DNA of 64,000 bases from Hyphomicrobium sp. LHD-15 (GTDB lineage: Bacteria; Pseudomonadota; Alphaproteobacteria; Rhizobiales; Hyphomicrobiaceae): the NCBI RefSeq assembly GCF_031157355.1, contig NZ_JAVIFT010000007.1, positions 1 through 64,000 on the forward strand, in the 5' to 3' direction. The notes under the pieces are model-generated. The model was not told the DNA's origin, did not search any database, and saw only the letters and a program-made list of their open reading frames with translations. This document shows, piece by piece, positions 8,657-17,039 of the stretch; within the stretch, counting starts at the first letter, position 1; the number at the start of each line of letters is the position of its first letter. A program made the translations under genes and the position numbers.

Positions 8657-10033
8657 ATGTCGGGCTTGGATGAGCAGGCAACTCCTGAGGCCGATGCCAT
8701 CAGCGTGGCTGATCTCGTGCGCGACGTCGCCCTTGCGTTGCACGACGGCGACAATGTGCGGGCTGCACAACTTGTCGTCGATCTGCATCCGCGCGACCTC
8801 GCCGACGTCATCGAGCTTCTCTCGCCGGAGCACCGCATCGCGCTGATCCAGGCGCTGGGCCCGGCCTTCGACTACGAAGTTCTCTCCGAGATCGACGAGA
8901 CGGTTCGCGATCAGCTGTCGGAGGCGCTGCCGAACGAGCTGCTCGCGAAGGCCGTCACCGAACTCGATACCGACGACGCCGCCTACGTTATCGAAAACCT
9001 CGAGCAGGCCGACCGCGACGAAATTCTTGCCCACCTTCCGAAGGGTGATCGCCTCGCCCTCGAGCGGCAGCTCGAGTACCCGGAGGAGAGCGCCGGTCGC
9101 TTGATGCAGAGCGACTTCGTGGCAGTGGCTCCCTACTGGACGATCGAGCAGGTGATCGAGCACGCCCGCGAGACCGACGATCTGCCGGATACGTTCGCCG
9201 AAATCTTCGTCGTCGATCCGGCATTCCGCGTGCTCGGCACCGTCGATCTTTCGCGGCTCCTGCGCACCAAGCGCGAGGTGCTGGTCTCCGACATCATGGA
9301 GACGGACCTGCATGTCGTGCTGGCGACGGCGGATCAGGAAGAGGTTGCGCGCCAGTTCGAGCGGTATGGCTTGATGTCGGCGCCGGTCGTCGATCAGAAC
9401 AACAAGCTCGTCGGCGTGATTACGGTCGACGACGTGGTGGAAGTTCTGCAGGACGAGGCCGACGAGGACATGAGGGCACTCGGCGGCGTCGGCGACGAAA
9501 GCATCGCCGACAGCGTCATCCAGACGGCGAAGAGCCGCGTGCCGTGGCTGATCGTCAATCTCGGCACGGCGGTGCTCGCGTCGTTCGTGATCAAGGCCTT
9601 CGATGCCACCATCGAGCAGATGGTGGCGCTCGCGGTGCTGATGCCGGTCGTGGCGTCGATGGGCGGAAACGCCGGCACGCAGACCATGACGGTGACGGTG
9701 CGTGCGCTTGCGACCAACAAGCTCGGCGCGGCCAACGCGGGGCGCATCATCTCGCGCGAAACGCTCGTCGGGCTGCTCAACGGACTGGTTCTTTCGGTGC
9801 TGATGGCGACCATCGTTTTCCTGTGGTTCGGGTCGAGCAAGCTCGGCGCCGTGATCGGGATGGCGATGGTGGTCAATCTGCTGGCCGCGGCGTTGGCCGG
9901 TATCCTCATTCCGCTTGCGCTCGACCGGCTCAAGCTCGACCCGGCCCCCGCGTCGGGCGTGTTCGTGACGATGATCACCGACTGCGTCGGCTTCTTCGCG
10001 TTTCTCGGGCTGGCGTCCGTGATCCTGCTCTGA
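8657..10033 (+). CDS. mgtE: Magnesium transporter MgtE
   Basis: A 458-residue inner-membrane Mg2+ channel of normal family length. The N-terminal helical domain (about residues 20-135, with LHPRDLADVIELLSPEHR and YVIENLEQADRDEIL) is followed by two CBS domains (about 138-260, ending LVGVITVDDVVEVLQDEADED). After the connecting helix comes the TM domain with the family signature LMPVVASMGGNAGTQTMTV. In known MgtE the cytosolic domains bind Mg2+ and close the pore. It is followed after 124 bases by a CorA-family gene on the same strand, which strengthens the Mg2+ role. Confidence 0.97.
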   Translation: MSGLDEQATPEADAISVADLVRDVALALHDGDNVRAAQLVVDLHPRDLADVIELLSPEHRIALIQALGPAFDYEVLSEIDETVRDQLSEALPNELLAKAVTELDTDDAAYVIENLEQADRDEILAHLPKGDRLALERQLEYPEESAGRLMQSDFVAVAPYWTIEQVIEHARETDDLPDTFAEIFVVDPAFRVLGTVDLSRLLRTKREVLVSDIMETDLHVVLATADQEEVARQFERYGLMSAPVVDQNNKLVGVITVDDVVEVLQDEADEDMRALGGVGDESIADSVIQTAKSRVPWLIVNLGTAVLASFVIKAFDATIEQMVALAVLMPVVASMGGNAGTQTMTVTVRALATNKLGAANAGRIISRETLVGLLNGLVLSVLMATIVFLWFGSSKLGAVIGMAMVVNLLAAALAGILIPLALDRLKLDPAPASGVFVTMITDCVGFFAFLGLASVILL

Positions 10034-10157
10034 CCCGGCTGTCCGCCGCTTCATATGACGATCTGATGACGCTTTACCCGCAGTTTGCAGCTTGCGGGCG
10101 CGTGGCGAGGCGTGGTTATCAGAGGAGTGAGGTCCCGAGAAGAAGCGGAATACGCCG

Positions 10158-11810
10158 ATGGCCACCATCCAAGACAAGCGCGTCACCCATCTGCGTCAAA
10201 TCCTGCTGTGGCCGGTCTATTTGCTTCCTCTCGACGAGGACGCGCAGCTACAGGATCACTGGGAGCATCTCGCGAAGCCGGGGCCGGACAACCCCTGGTT
10301 CGAACTCGATGACGAATTCGGGGATCCGGGCGAGTTCCAGGCTCGGCACTACAACGAATTCGTGACTTTTCTTCCGCCGGTTCAACGGTTTCTCTACGGG
10401 CAAGGTCTCGGCCGCTCGGTGAGCAAGGTCTATGGCGAAAGCCCGATCCGGGTGATGCGGCGCGCGGATATCGCGAAAGCGCGGGTGACGCTCGATCGCG
10501 GCGACGAGCCGATCACGCTCACGGTTGCGCACGTCGATCTCTACTTCTTCTTCGACATCGATATCGCCCTGCTTGCGCTCGAGGTCTACGTCGACGACAT
10601 CGCGTTCGACACGGCCCAGAACCTGATGTTCCGGTTCGGGCGCGCCTATCCGGCCTACTGGGAGGCGGAGAGCGGGCGGGGCGGTCATTGCCCGTGGAAG
10701 GTCGAGTGGCTTTCGCTCGACGACAAGGTGCTGGCGACCTCGGACTACGAATGCCGCGAGAAGTTTCTGTCGTTCGTTGGCCGTCACCGCGCGCCGACGA
10801 CGGCTGCGCATTGGGAATTCCTGATGTCGCCCTTGGTGCTGCACCACGCCGACAAGAAAGGCCTCGTGCGCTACCGCCAGCTCGAATACTACCGCATGCC
10901 CTACATGGCGTATCTGGCGCTTGATCGGGCGGAGACGATCTCGCGCTCGGATTCGATCCGGCTCGCGCTCGGTAACGAGGCAGGCGACGGCACGTCGTTG
11001 CCCTATTCGGAAGCCTATCTCGCCGATTTCGAACAGCGCTTCTGCTACGATCGGAATTTCAGCTCGGGTGGAGCGCAGAAAGCCGCCAGCGTGCGCTTTC
11101 ACGCCTCCGGCGATACGCTGGTCGTGACGGGCGATGCTTCGGACGCCTTCTATTTGAGCCAGGAAGGCGGCGTGCTGTGCCGCTTCCGCCATCAGCATTT
11201 TCTGATGTTCCTCATCGCGCACTTCCAGAAAGCGGCGCTGCATATGTTCTCGGACCGCATGGTGGCGGCGGTCAGCCGGCTCGAGATCCCCAATCCGAAG
11301 GCCAACAGAATTTTCCGCCGCGATATCCGTAATGCGCATGAGAACTTCCTGAGGTTCGCGCATCGCTACTGGTTCCAGAACATCTCGCACCAGGCGCAGG
11401 TGCACGAGCTGTTCGACATGACGCGCCGCCATCTGCAGCTCGACGAGCTCTATCGGGAGATTCGCGAGGAACTGCAGGACATGGGAAGCTTCCTCGACGT
11501 CGAGGCGATGCGAAAGCAGAACGAGACTGTGGTCCGCCTCACGGTCGTGACGACGTTCGGTCTCGTCGGCACCGTGACCACCGGGTTCATCGGCATGAAC
11601 CTGTTCGACTGGACGCAGGAGCCGACGTGGTGGCGCCTCGCCGCGTTTTTCGCGGTGTTCGTACCGACGGCGCTGCTCACGCTCTACACCGTCGTCAAGT
11701 CGCGACGCCTTTCGGATTTCCTGGATTCGCTTTCCGACGAGAGCGTGAGCTGGGGCCGGCGCTGGCGGGCGTTGATGCGCGTTTGGTTCGGCAAATCCGG
11801 TCCAGGTTAG
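10158..11810 (+). CDS. CorA-family magnesium transporter-like protein, long form
   Basis: A 550-residue protein with a long cytosolic N-terminal part and two C-terminal TM helices. The CorA signature GMN sits at residues 479-481 (FIGMNLF), just after the first TM helix. The second TM helix (AAFFAVFVPTALLTLYTVV) and a basic tail follow. The region LDEDAQLQDHWEHL onward and the stretch VAHVDLYFFFDIDIALLALEVYVDDI do not look like classical CorA. The protein is also about 200 residues longer than Escherichia coli CorA (316 residues). It follows mgtE and overlaps the convergent mgtC-like gene by four bases. Divalent cation transport is likely; the specificity is uncertain. Confidence 0.88.
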   Translation: MATIQDKRVTHLRQILLWPVYLLPLDEDAQLQDHWEHLAKPGPDNPWFELDDEFGDPGEFQARHYNEFVTFLPPVQRFLYGQGLGRSVSKVYGESPIRVMRRADIAKARVTLDRGDEPITLTVAHVDLYFFFDIDIALLALEVYVDDIAFDTAQNLMFRFGRAYPAYWEAESGRGGHCPWKVEWLSLDDKVLATSDYECREKFLSFVGRHRAPTTAAHWEFLMSPLVLHHADKKGLVRYRQLEYYRMPYMAYLALDRAETISRSDSIRLALGNEAGDGTSLPYSEAYLADFEQRFCYDRNFSSGGAQKAASVRFHASGDTLVVTGDASDAFYLSQEGGVLCRFRHQHFLMFLIAHFQKAALHMFSDRMVAAVSRLEIPNPKANRIFRRDIRNAHENFLRFAHRYWFQNISHQAQVHELFDMTRRHLQLDELYREIREELQDMGSFLDVEAMRKQNETVVRLTVVTTFGLVGTVTTGFIGMNLFDWTQEPTWWRLAAFFAVFVPTALLTLYTVVKSRRLSDFLDSLSDESVSWGRRWRALMRVWFGKSGPG

Positions 11811-12502
11811 TCGCCACTCGGCGAAATCCGGAATTCGAGCAGGTCGGGCCTTCCGCGCAAGTCGTTCGACAGTGTCTCGATGGCGTGCTTGCTCGCGGTG
11901 CGGACCATCATGCGATATTCGAAGAAGCCGGCTTCGCGATCCAACCGGTAGCTCATGTTGGCGATCGAGAAGCCTTGTTTGGCGATCAGGTCTCGAAGCT
12001 CGCTTTCGGCCAGGATTTTTTCTTCTCTGAAGCGCAGGACCAACTGTCCGAAGTTGTGGTTGGGGATCCAGGCTTCGATGCGACGGAAAACGGCGAGCGT
12101 GCCGAGTGTGGCGATGGTGGCTAGTGTGGCCGGATAGAAGAAGCCCACGCCGTACAGAATGCCGATGGCGGAGGTGATCCAGATCGACGCAGCAGTGGTG
12201 AGGCCGCGTACGGTCAAGCCGTCCTTGAAGATGACGCCGGCTCCAAGAAAGCCGATGCCGGTCATGATGCCTTGGGCAATACGTGTCGGATCGGTGCGAA
12301 CCGTTTCCAAGGGTACGGTCTTGCCGAGCCAATCCCACTGATAGTGAGTGACGACCATCAGCAGCGCCGCGGCGAGGGAGACGAGTGCGTGGGTGCGAAA
12401 TCCGGCGGGGCGGCCGTGGAAACTCCGTTCCAACCCGATCAAGCTTCCGGCGACCCAAGCGGCTCCGAGGTGCGATGCGATGTCGACATAGTGCTGCTGC
12501 AT
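11807..12502 (-). CDS. MgtC/SapB family membrane protein
   Basis: A 231-residue protein with the MgtC/SapB N-terminal membrane domain: GSLIGLERSFHGRPAGFRTHALVSLAAALL, then a G-rich TM segment (GIGFLGAGVIFKDGLTVRGLTTAASIWITSAIG). A C-terminal cytosolic ACT-like region follows. MgtC proteins are linked to growth at low Mg2+ and to F-ATPase control in pathogens; many members act as general membrane proteins. The ATG at 12502 has AGAGGG close by; a TTG at 12529 overlapping the previous stop is less likely. The 3' end overlaps the CorA-like gene by four bases. Confidence 0.92.
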   Translation of the reverse strand: MQQHYVDIASHLGAAWVAGSLIGLERSFHGRPAGFRTHALVSLAAALLMVVTHYQWDWLGKTVPLETVRTDPTRIAQGIMTGIGFLGAGVIFKDGLTVRGLTTAASIWITSAIGILYGVGFFYPATLATIATLGTLAVFRRIEAWIPNHNFGQLVLRFREEKILAESELRDLIAKQGFSIANMSYRLDREAGFFEYRMMVRTASKHAIETLSNDLRGRPDLLEFRISPSGD

Positions 12503-12525
12503 CTGCCCTCTTGTGCCTCGTGCGC

Positions 12526-13356
12526 TCAACCGAGTTCCCGTACCAAGGCGGCGCGCTTTGGAGCGCGTGCCCTGCGTGCGGCTAGGATCGCGTCAGCCAC
12601 CTCGACGAAGCCGCGTCCGCCCGGTCCGTTGGCGATCCAGGTGGGCGGCTTCGGGATCTCGGGCAGGTGATGGACGACGGTGCTGACGCCGACCGATTTC
12701 GGCAGGTGGGCGAACATCGAGGCGTCGTTGGCCGAGTCTCCGACGAACGCGAGCTTGTCGCGGTCGAGATCGATGTCGTGGCCGGTGACTGCGGGCAGGA
12801 ATTTTCGCGCGGCTTTGACCTTGTCGTAACCGCCGAACCAAGCGAGCGCCCAGATCGAGTTCAGCGTCGCGTCTGCGCCGGCCTCAAGCAACTGAGCATG
12901 AACGGCGCGGGCTGTGGCGCTGTCGCGCGGGCGTTCGATGGCGAGGCTCGTCAGGCGGAACGGCTGGTCGTCGGAGAGGCGGAGCGATGCTTCGCTCGCG
13001 AGGATCGTGCGGGCGATGTCGGCGAGCTTTGCTTTGGTGGATTTGCGTTCGGCGTCGTCGAGCCAGAAGCGGCGTTCGATGGCGGACCCGGCGACTCCGG
13101 GCTTGCGGCTGAAGCAGAAACCGCCGTTCTCGCCGATCACGGCCGTGACCGGCCACATACGGGCCATCTGATCGCACCATCCGGCGGGCGCGGCGGTGAT
13201 GGGGATGACGCGCACGCCCGCGGCTTCCAGCCGTTCGAGGGCGTCGTAAGTCTCGGCCGAGAGCCGCCCGTCGAACGTCAGAGTGTCGTCCATGTCGGTC
13301 AGGACGACCTCGACATCGCGAAACTCATAGGGCGTTGCTTTGGCGAGAGGCCTCAT
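12526..13356 (-). CDS. HAD-IIB (Cof-type) phosphatase
   Basis: A 276-residue HAD-superfamily hydrolase. Motif I is VVLTDMDDTLTFDG (residues 17-30), with the nucleophile Asp and the Asp two places on. Motif II is VIPITAAPAGW and motif IV is LAFVGDSANDASMFAHL. The cap domain lies in the middle, as in Cof, trehalose-phosphatase and mannosyl-3-phosphoglycerate phosphatase relatives. Phosphoglycolate- or sugar-phosphate-type substrates are possible but not visible. The stop overlaps the TTG upstream of the mgtC-like gene, so the two are probably co-transcribed. Confidence 0.88.
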   Translation of the reverse strand: MRPLAKATPYEFRDVEVVLTDMDDTLTFDGRLSAETYDALERLEAAGVRVIPITAAPAGWCDQMARMWPVTAVIGENGGFCFSRKPGVAGSAIERRFWLDDAERKSTKAKLADIARTILASEASLRLSDDQPFRLTSLAIERPRDSATARAVHAQLLEAGADATLNSIWALAWFGGYDKVKAARKFLPAVTGHDIDLDRDKLAFVGDSANDASMFAHLPKSVGVSTVVHHLPEIPKPPTWIANGPGGRGFVEVADAILAARRARAPKRAALVRELG

Positions 13357-13564
13357 CGGCTTTCCTTGGGGTTGGGTGCGCGCTGCCGAAGCGAAGCCGG
13401 CGCGTTGGCAGGAGCCGTGCGTGTCCGGCTCCGTAAAAGTGCGAAGGTAATGTGTCGATCCGGCAAGGCGAACGATGAATAGGTGATAAGCTCATCGCTT
13501 AAGGTGCGAAGCACCGGCTATCTCGGTGATGCCCGTCCACTGAGGGATTAGCGCTTGCCTGAAC

Positions 13565-14899
13565 TCAGCTCGTGGGCGCGTCGAGCTTGCGGGTGAGGTT
13601 CTCGAACTCGCGCCGCAGTTCCTCGTTCTTGAAGATCTGCTCGAAGGTCGGGGCTTCGAGCTTCTGGATCGCCTCGAACGAGGTGGAGCTGTCGCGCATC
13701 AGATTGCGAAGTTCGAGGCTCGCTTCGACGGTGTCGAAGGTGTTGTCGGCGATGCGAAGATCGTGCGTCGCGCGGGTGCGGGCGGCGGCGATCTGCTCGC
13801 GCTGCTGGGCGAGATAGCGGCGGTAGCCTTTGGCGGCTTCCTCGGCGATTTTCTGGCTCTCGCGGTTGGCTTCGAGCGCGCGCTTCTGGTCGGGACGGTT
13901 TTCGGCGCGCATCAGCTCCTGGGTTTTCCGCTTCGCCTCCGTAAGGTCCTTCAGGATGGCATCGAGCTTCGGCATGAACTGCGTGTCGATTTTCTTGATC
14001 GTCGAATCCTGCGCGTGCACGAGCAGCGCGAACAGCGCCGCGTGCATCGCAAAATATTTGCGGGCCGCGCCGGGATTTTCGGCGGTCGCGGTCATCAGCT
14101 TGGCGAGCTGGCCGTCGATGATCTTGGCGGCGTGGAAGGTCGCGACGAGACGCACGAGGTCGCCCGACAGCACGCCGTCGAGCAGGAGATCGAGCTGGTC
14201 GGGAGCGAGATCGACGCCGGATTTCGTCAGTGCGTCCTTGATCTCGTTCTTTGCCGCGACGATCGAGGCCTGATTTTCGGCAATGCGGGTTTTGTGCTCG
14301 GTGATCTTGGTGGCGAGGCTTTCGACCGTGTCGGTCAGCACGCCGGGAAGCAGCGCGTCCTTCGGTGCAGTGAGCTGCTTCTCCTTGAGAGACACGATGC
14401 CCGCTTCGAGATCGCGGATGTTGCGCCGATAGCCTTCGATCTTCTTCTGTACGTCGACGACGGGCGCATCGGTGACGATGCCGAGCGTCGCGTCGAGCAG
14501 CTTGCGGACGCGATCCTCGCGGTCCTCGCGGGTTTCGGTCCAGAGCGGCGTGACCAGGAACTCGTCTTTGCCGGGCAGCTTCTTGGCTTCGGCGCGCTGC
14601 TCGGCGACATCGTTCAGGATGCCGTCGATGGCGTTCATCAGGAGGCGAGCCTGCTCGTAGCCCGCATCGCCCTCGCGCGGGTCTGCGGGTGCGGCTTCCG
14701 CCGTTGCGGTCGCTTCGCCGCTGGTGGTGGGCGCGGTTTGCCCCGTACGCAGGAAATCGGCGATGCCATCCTTGATGCGCGGCGGCTCGGCGGCGGCCGG
14801 GCTCGCGAGATGTGCCACGGCCAGCAGCGAGACCGCCGCACCGACGAGCGCGTGGGTGCGAAGTTTCAGGCGTGCATCGGGGTGGGCAAATGTCGTCAA
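13565..14899 (-). CDS. Exported long alpha-helical protein of unknown function
   Basis: A 444-residue protein that begins at a TTG with a strong AGGAGG six bases upstream; no ATG fits as well. A signal peptide (LVGAAVSLLAVAHLASPAAA) is followed by a short linker. From about residue 85 to the end it is nearly all helix with heptad-like charged stretches (EGYRRNIRDLEAGIVSLKEK, TEHKTRIAENQASIVAAKNE). I do not recognise a family. The layout suggests a periplasmic coiled-coil scaffold or adaptor. It is not obviously in an operon with the HAD gene 208 bases downstream. Confidence 0.75.
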   Translation of the reverse strand: MTTFAHPDARLKLRTHALVGAAVSLLAVAHLASPAAAEPPRIKDGIADFLRTGQTAPTTSGEATATAEAAPADPREGDAGYEQARLLMNAIDGILNDVAEQRAEAKKLPGKDEFLVTPLWTETREDREDRVRKLLDATLGIVTDAPVVDVQKKIEGYRRNIRDLEAGIVSLKEKQLTAPKDALLPGVLTDTVESLATKITEHKTRIAENQASIVAAKNEIKDALTKSGVDLAPDQLDLLLDGVLSGDLVRLVATFHAAKIIDGQLAKLMTATAENPGAARKYFAMHAALFALLVHAQDSTIKKIDTQFMPKLDAILKDLTEAKRKTQELMRAENRPDQKRALEANRESQKIAEEAAKGYRRYLAQQREQIAAARTRATHDLRIADNTFDTVEASLELRNLMRDSSTSFEAIQKLEAPTFEQIFKNEELRREFENLTRKLDAPTS

Positions 14900-14985
14900 T
14901 CGAGCCTCCTCAAGGGACCGCTATGCAGCACCTGGATTCAGGCAAATCGATGATTTGGCGGGAAGGTTCCGGTGGGCGTGGCCGG

Positions 14986-15798
14986 TCAGACGCCGTCTGC
15001 TGCCTGCGCGACGGCAGCCAGCAGGGAGGGCGTGATCTGGCGGGCATCGTTCAGCACAGCCATGTGGCTCATGGGCGGTGCGCCACGCAAAGCGGGCAGT
15101 TTTGCCGGTTCCAGCGCGGCCTCTGGAGGCTTCTCCTTCAAGGCGAGGCCGAGCCGCAATTCCTTGGCGCTGATGGCGATGACGGCGAAGGTTCTGCCGG
15201 TGCTTTGCAACCCAACCCAACCCTCGTGCGCGGTTACAGTCACGTCCGGGACGGCCTTGCGGATCTCGGCGATCAAATAGGCGGCGAGGGGGCGAAACGC
15301 CTTGGCGCGCGCGAGCAGGGCGTCGAGCGCGGCAGGATCGGATTGGCCGGAGCTGGGGGCTGCAACCTGCGCGGCAACGGGCGGAGCGGGAGGAGGCGTT
15401 GGAACGAGCCGGAGAACCGGTGCGGACGGCTTCAGTGGGACAACCGCTGCGGGCTGGGGTGTGGGCGCAGGCGGGGGTGGAGCGGTCGCAGACTGAGGCT
15501 CAGGCGCTGGTGGCAGCGGGGGGTGAAGGCGCTGCCCGGCCGGATTGCGCGGACGCGCTTGGGGCCGCGGACCTCCGGTGCCGGCGTAGATCGGCTTTCC
15601 CCCGTTATTGTGAATGCGCTCAAGCCACGAGGCCTTCGAGAACATGAAGTTCTGACGTCGAAGCCAGTCGATGATGTCGTTGCGCTGAGTGAGCCCTTGG
15701 GACGTGATGGCGGCCATCCACTCTTCGAGCGTGCGCCCGGTGTCGGCTTTCAGCGCTTCGAGAAATTGGCGCTCCCTCTCGCCGTAGTCGATGCTCAC
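14986..15798 (-). CDS. DUF4287/DUF5655 two-domain protein
   Basis: A 270-residue protein with a GTG start. Residues 1-75 match the DUF4287 pattern (FLEALKADTGRTLEEWMAAI and WLERIHNNGGKPIYA). A Pro/Ala-rich linker of about 80 residues follows, then a C-terminal DUF5655-like domain (about residues 160-260) with AYLIAEIRKAVPDVTVTAHEGWVGLQSTG. Both domains are of unknown function and are often found together in soil bacteria. The N-terminal domain may bind a partner or DNA, but nothing here shows it. The linker length is unusual for this family. Confidence 0.8.
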   Translation of the reverse strand: MSIDYGERERQFLEALKADTGRTLEEWMAAITSQGLTQRNDIIDWLRRQNFMFSKASWLERIHNNGGKPIYAGTGGPRPQARPRNPAGQRLHPPLPPAPEPQSATAPPPPAPTPQPAAVVPLKPSAPVLRLVPTPPPAPPVAAQVAAPSSGQSDPAALDALLARAKAFRPLAAYLIAEIRKAVPDVTVTAHEGWVGLQSTGRTFAVIAISAKELRLGLALKEKPPEAALEPAKLPALRGAPPMSHMAVLNDARQITPSLLAAVAQAADGV

Positions 15799-15832
15799 AG
15801 GGCCTCTCTCGCTATGGCTCGCGTCATGCGTT

Positions 15833-16321
15833 TCAAATCCAGCGCCGGGTGGCGGCTTTGTAGCTGCGATAGGCGTCTCCGAAGCGTTCCTCCAGGTGGC
15901 GCTCCTCGGGCAGAATGGCGAGCCACGTGACCAACAGCGCGAACGGGAACACGAGGATCACCAGCCAGATGTTCTGGGTCAATTCCGCCAAGCCGAGCAG
16001 GATCAGGATGTCGGCGACGTAGATCGGGTTGCGGCGAAAGCGGAACGGGCCATCGGTGACGAGGACATCGGTGGCTTTGTCGGGCAGAACGGTCGTGCCG
16101 TGGCGGCGAAGCGTGACGACGGCCCAGATCAGCAGCACGATACCGGCTACGCCGAGGCTGCGCCCGGCGATGCGGGCGGCGAAATCGCTTTCGCCCGGCC
16201 AGGACAGCGGGACCAGAGAGCCGAGCGCGATTGCGCCGGCGATGGTGGCCACGATCAGGATCGGCGGCCACGGGATGGTCGAGGGCGGCACAGCTGCGGT
16301 TGCGGGGGAGGGGTTCGTCAT
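15833..16321 (-). CDS. Isoprenylcysteine carboxyl methyltransferase-family membrane protein
   Basis: A 162-residue protein with four to five TM helices. It carries the ICMT/PEMT-type signature: LVTDGPFRFRRNPIYVADILILLG, then a late EERHLEERFGDAYRSYKAATRRW segment that binds the methyl donor in this fold. Bacterial members methylate lipids or small molecules at the membrane, and the substrate cannot be read from sequence. It sits 34 bases upstream of, and in the same direction as, the DUF4287 gene, so the two are probably co-transcribed. Confidence 0.85.
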   Translation of the reverse strand: MTNPSPATAAVPPSTIPWPPILIVATIAGAIALGSLVPLSWPGESDFAARIAGRSLGVAGIVLLIWAVVTLRRHGTTVLPDKATDVLVTDGPFRFRRNPIYVADILILLGLAELTQNIWLVILVFPFALLVTWLAILPEERHLEERFGDAYRSYKAATRRWI

Positions 16322-16695
16322 CGGTCTCTTGCGTCGTTCTCTCGTGTGGTCTCTTGGACTGTCCGTTCGGTGTTTTAGGGTTAATTGTCCCTCGCTTCCC
16401 TGGCAATTCCGCGAGAGGGGCGATAGGCCTCACTTTTATCCGTAATCGCTCTTACGAGGTGCTGTCACGAGGCCGCGCTAGATATCAATCATCGGTTTGC
16501 GGCGGCTTCGTCACGCACGTCTCACAAAATCAAGTCGCTGATTCCCGTGTCCCTTATTAGCCCGAAGCTCGCTTCTCACTTCGCCCGGTTGCGTGACGCG
16601 CATGCCGCACAAGCGGGCTTCGGTTCAAATCCGGTTCATCAAGGCCGGTGTATTGGCGCCAATAGCGTCACGCGCATCCAAGGAAGGAAACATCC
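16322..16695. other. Intergenic region between divergent genes; no gene seen
   Basis: This 374-base gap separates the methyltransferase-like gene (minus) from the SH3-domain gene (plus). AAGGAAGGAAAC just before 16696 is the ribosome site of the latter. A GGTTCAAATCC sequence near 16620-16633 resembles a tRNA T-loop, but no cloverleaf can be built around it. I see no gene. Confidence 0.5.
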
Positions 16696-16992
16696 ATGAC
16701 CCTCAAAGCTCCTCTTGCTCTCGCCCTTGCCGGGCTGGTTTCGCTCAGCGGTTTTTCGGCCGAAGCGCAGGCGGCGCCGAAGTACGGCTGCTTCAAAGTC
16801 ACGGTTCCTAGCCTCAATATTCGCGCGCGTCCCTATAGCAGCGCGGATGTGATCGGCGTTGCGAAAAAGGGCGACATCCTCGAGAAGCGGAAGCTCTTCT
16901 GCACGCCGCGCGGCTTCTGGTGCGCCGTCCGCAAGGGCTCGCTCGAGGGGTATGCAGACAAATCGAACCTGGCGAAGCTTCCGTGCCCGTAA
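16696..16992 (+). CDS. Small exported SH3-like (SH3b) protein
   Basis: A 98-residue protein with a signal peptide ending AEAQAA. The mature part is one bacterial SH3 domain: VTVPSLNIRARPYSSADVIGVAKKGDIL and a final GYADKSNLAKL. Four cysteines (GCFKV, LFCTP, WCAVR, LPCP) could form two disulfides in the periplasm. SH3b domains in exported proteins usually bind cell-wall peptides or act as spacers. The start is well supported by AAGGAAGG upstream. The YdcF gene follows 47 bases later and may be co-transcribed. Confidence 0.85.
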   Translation: MTLKAPLALALAGLVSLSGFSAEAQAAPKYGCFKVTVPSLNIRARPYSSADVIGVAKKGDILEKRKLFCTPRGFWCAVRKGSLEGYADKSNLAKLPCP

Positions 16993-17039
16993 GCGCGGCA
17001 TTTCACAGCGACGGGCGGGGCTGAGGCAAACGAGGCGCT

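Noticed and set aside
8543-10186. 547-codon minus-strand open frame over mgtE
   Set aside because: It is antisense to a clear MgtE; the product is rich in His/Arg/Asp with no domain.
10248-12458. 736-codon minus-strand open frame over the CorA-like and mgtC-like genes
   Set aside because: It covers two recognised genes in other frames and has no protein-like composition.
16610-16650. Possible tRNA T-loop (GGTTCAAATCC)
   Set aside because: The T-arm pairs only in part and no acceptor, D or anticodon arm can be formed around it.
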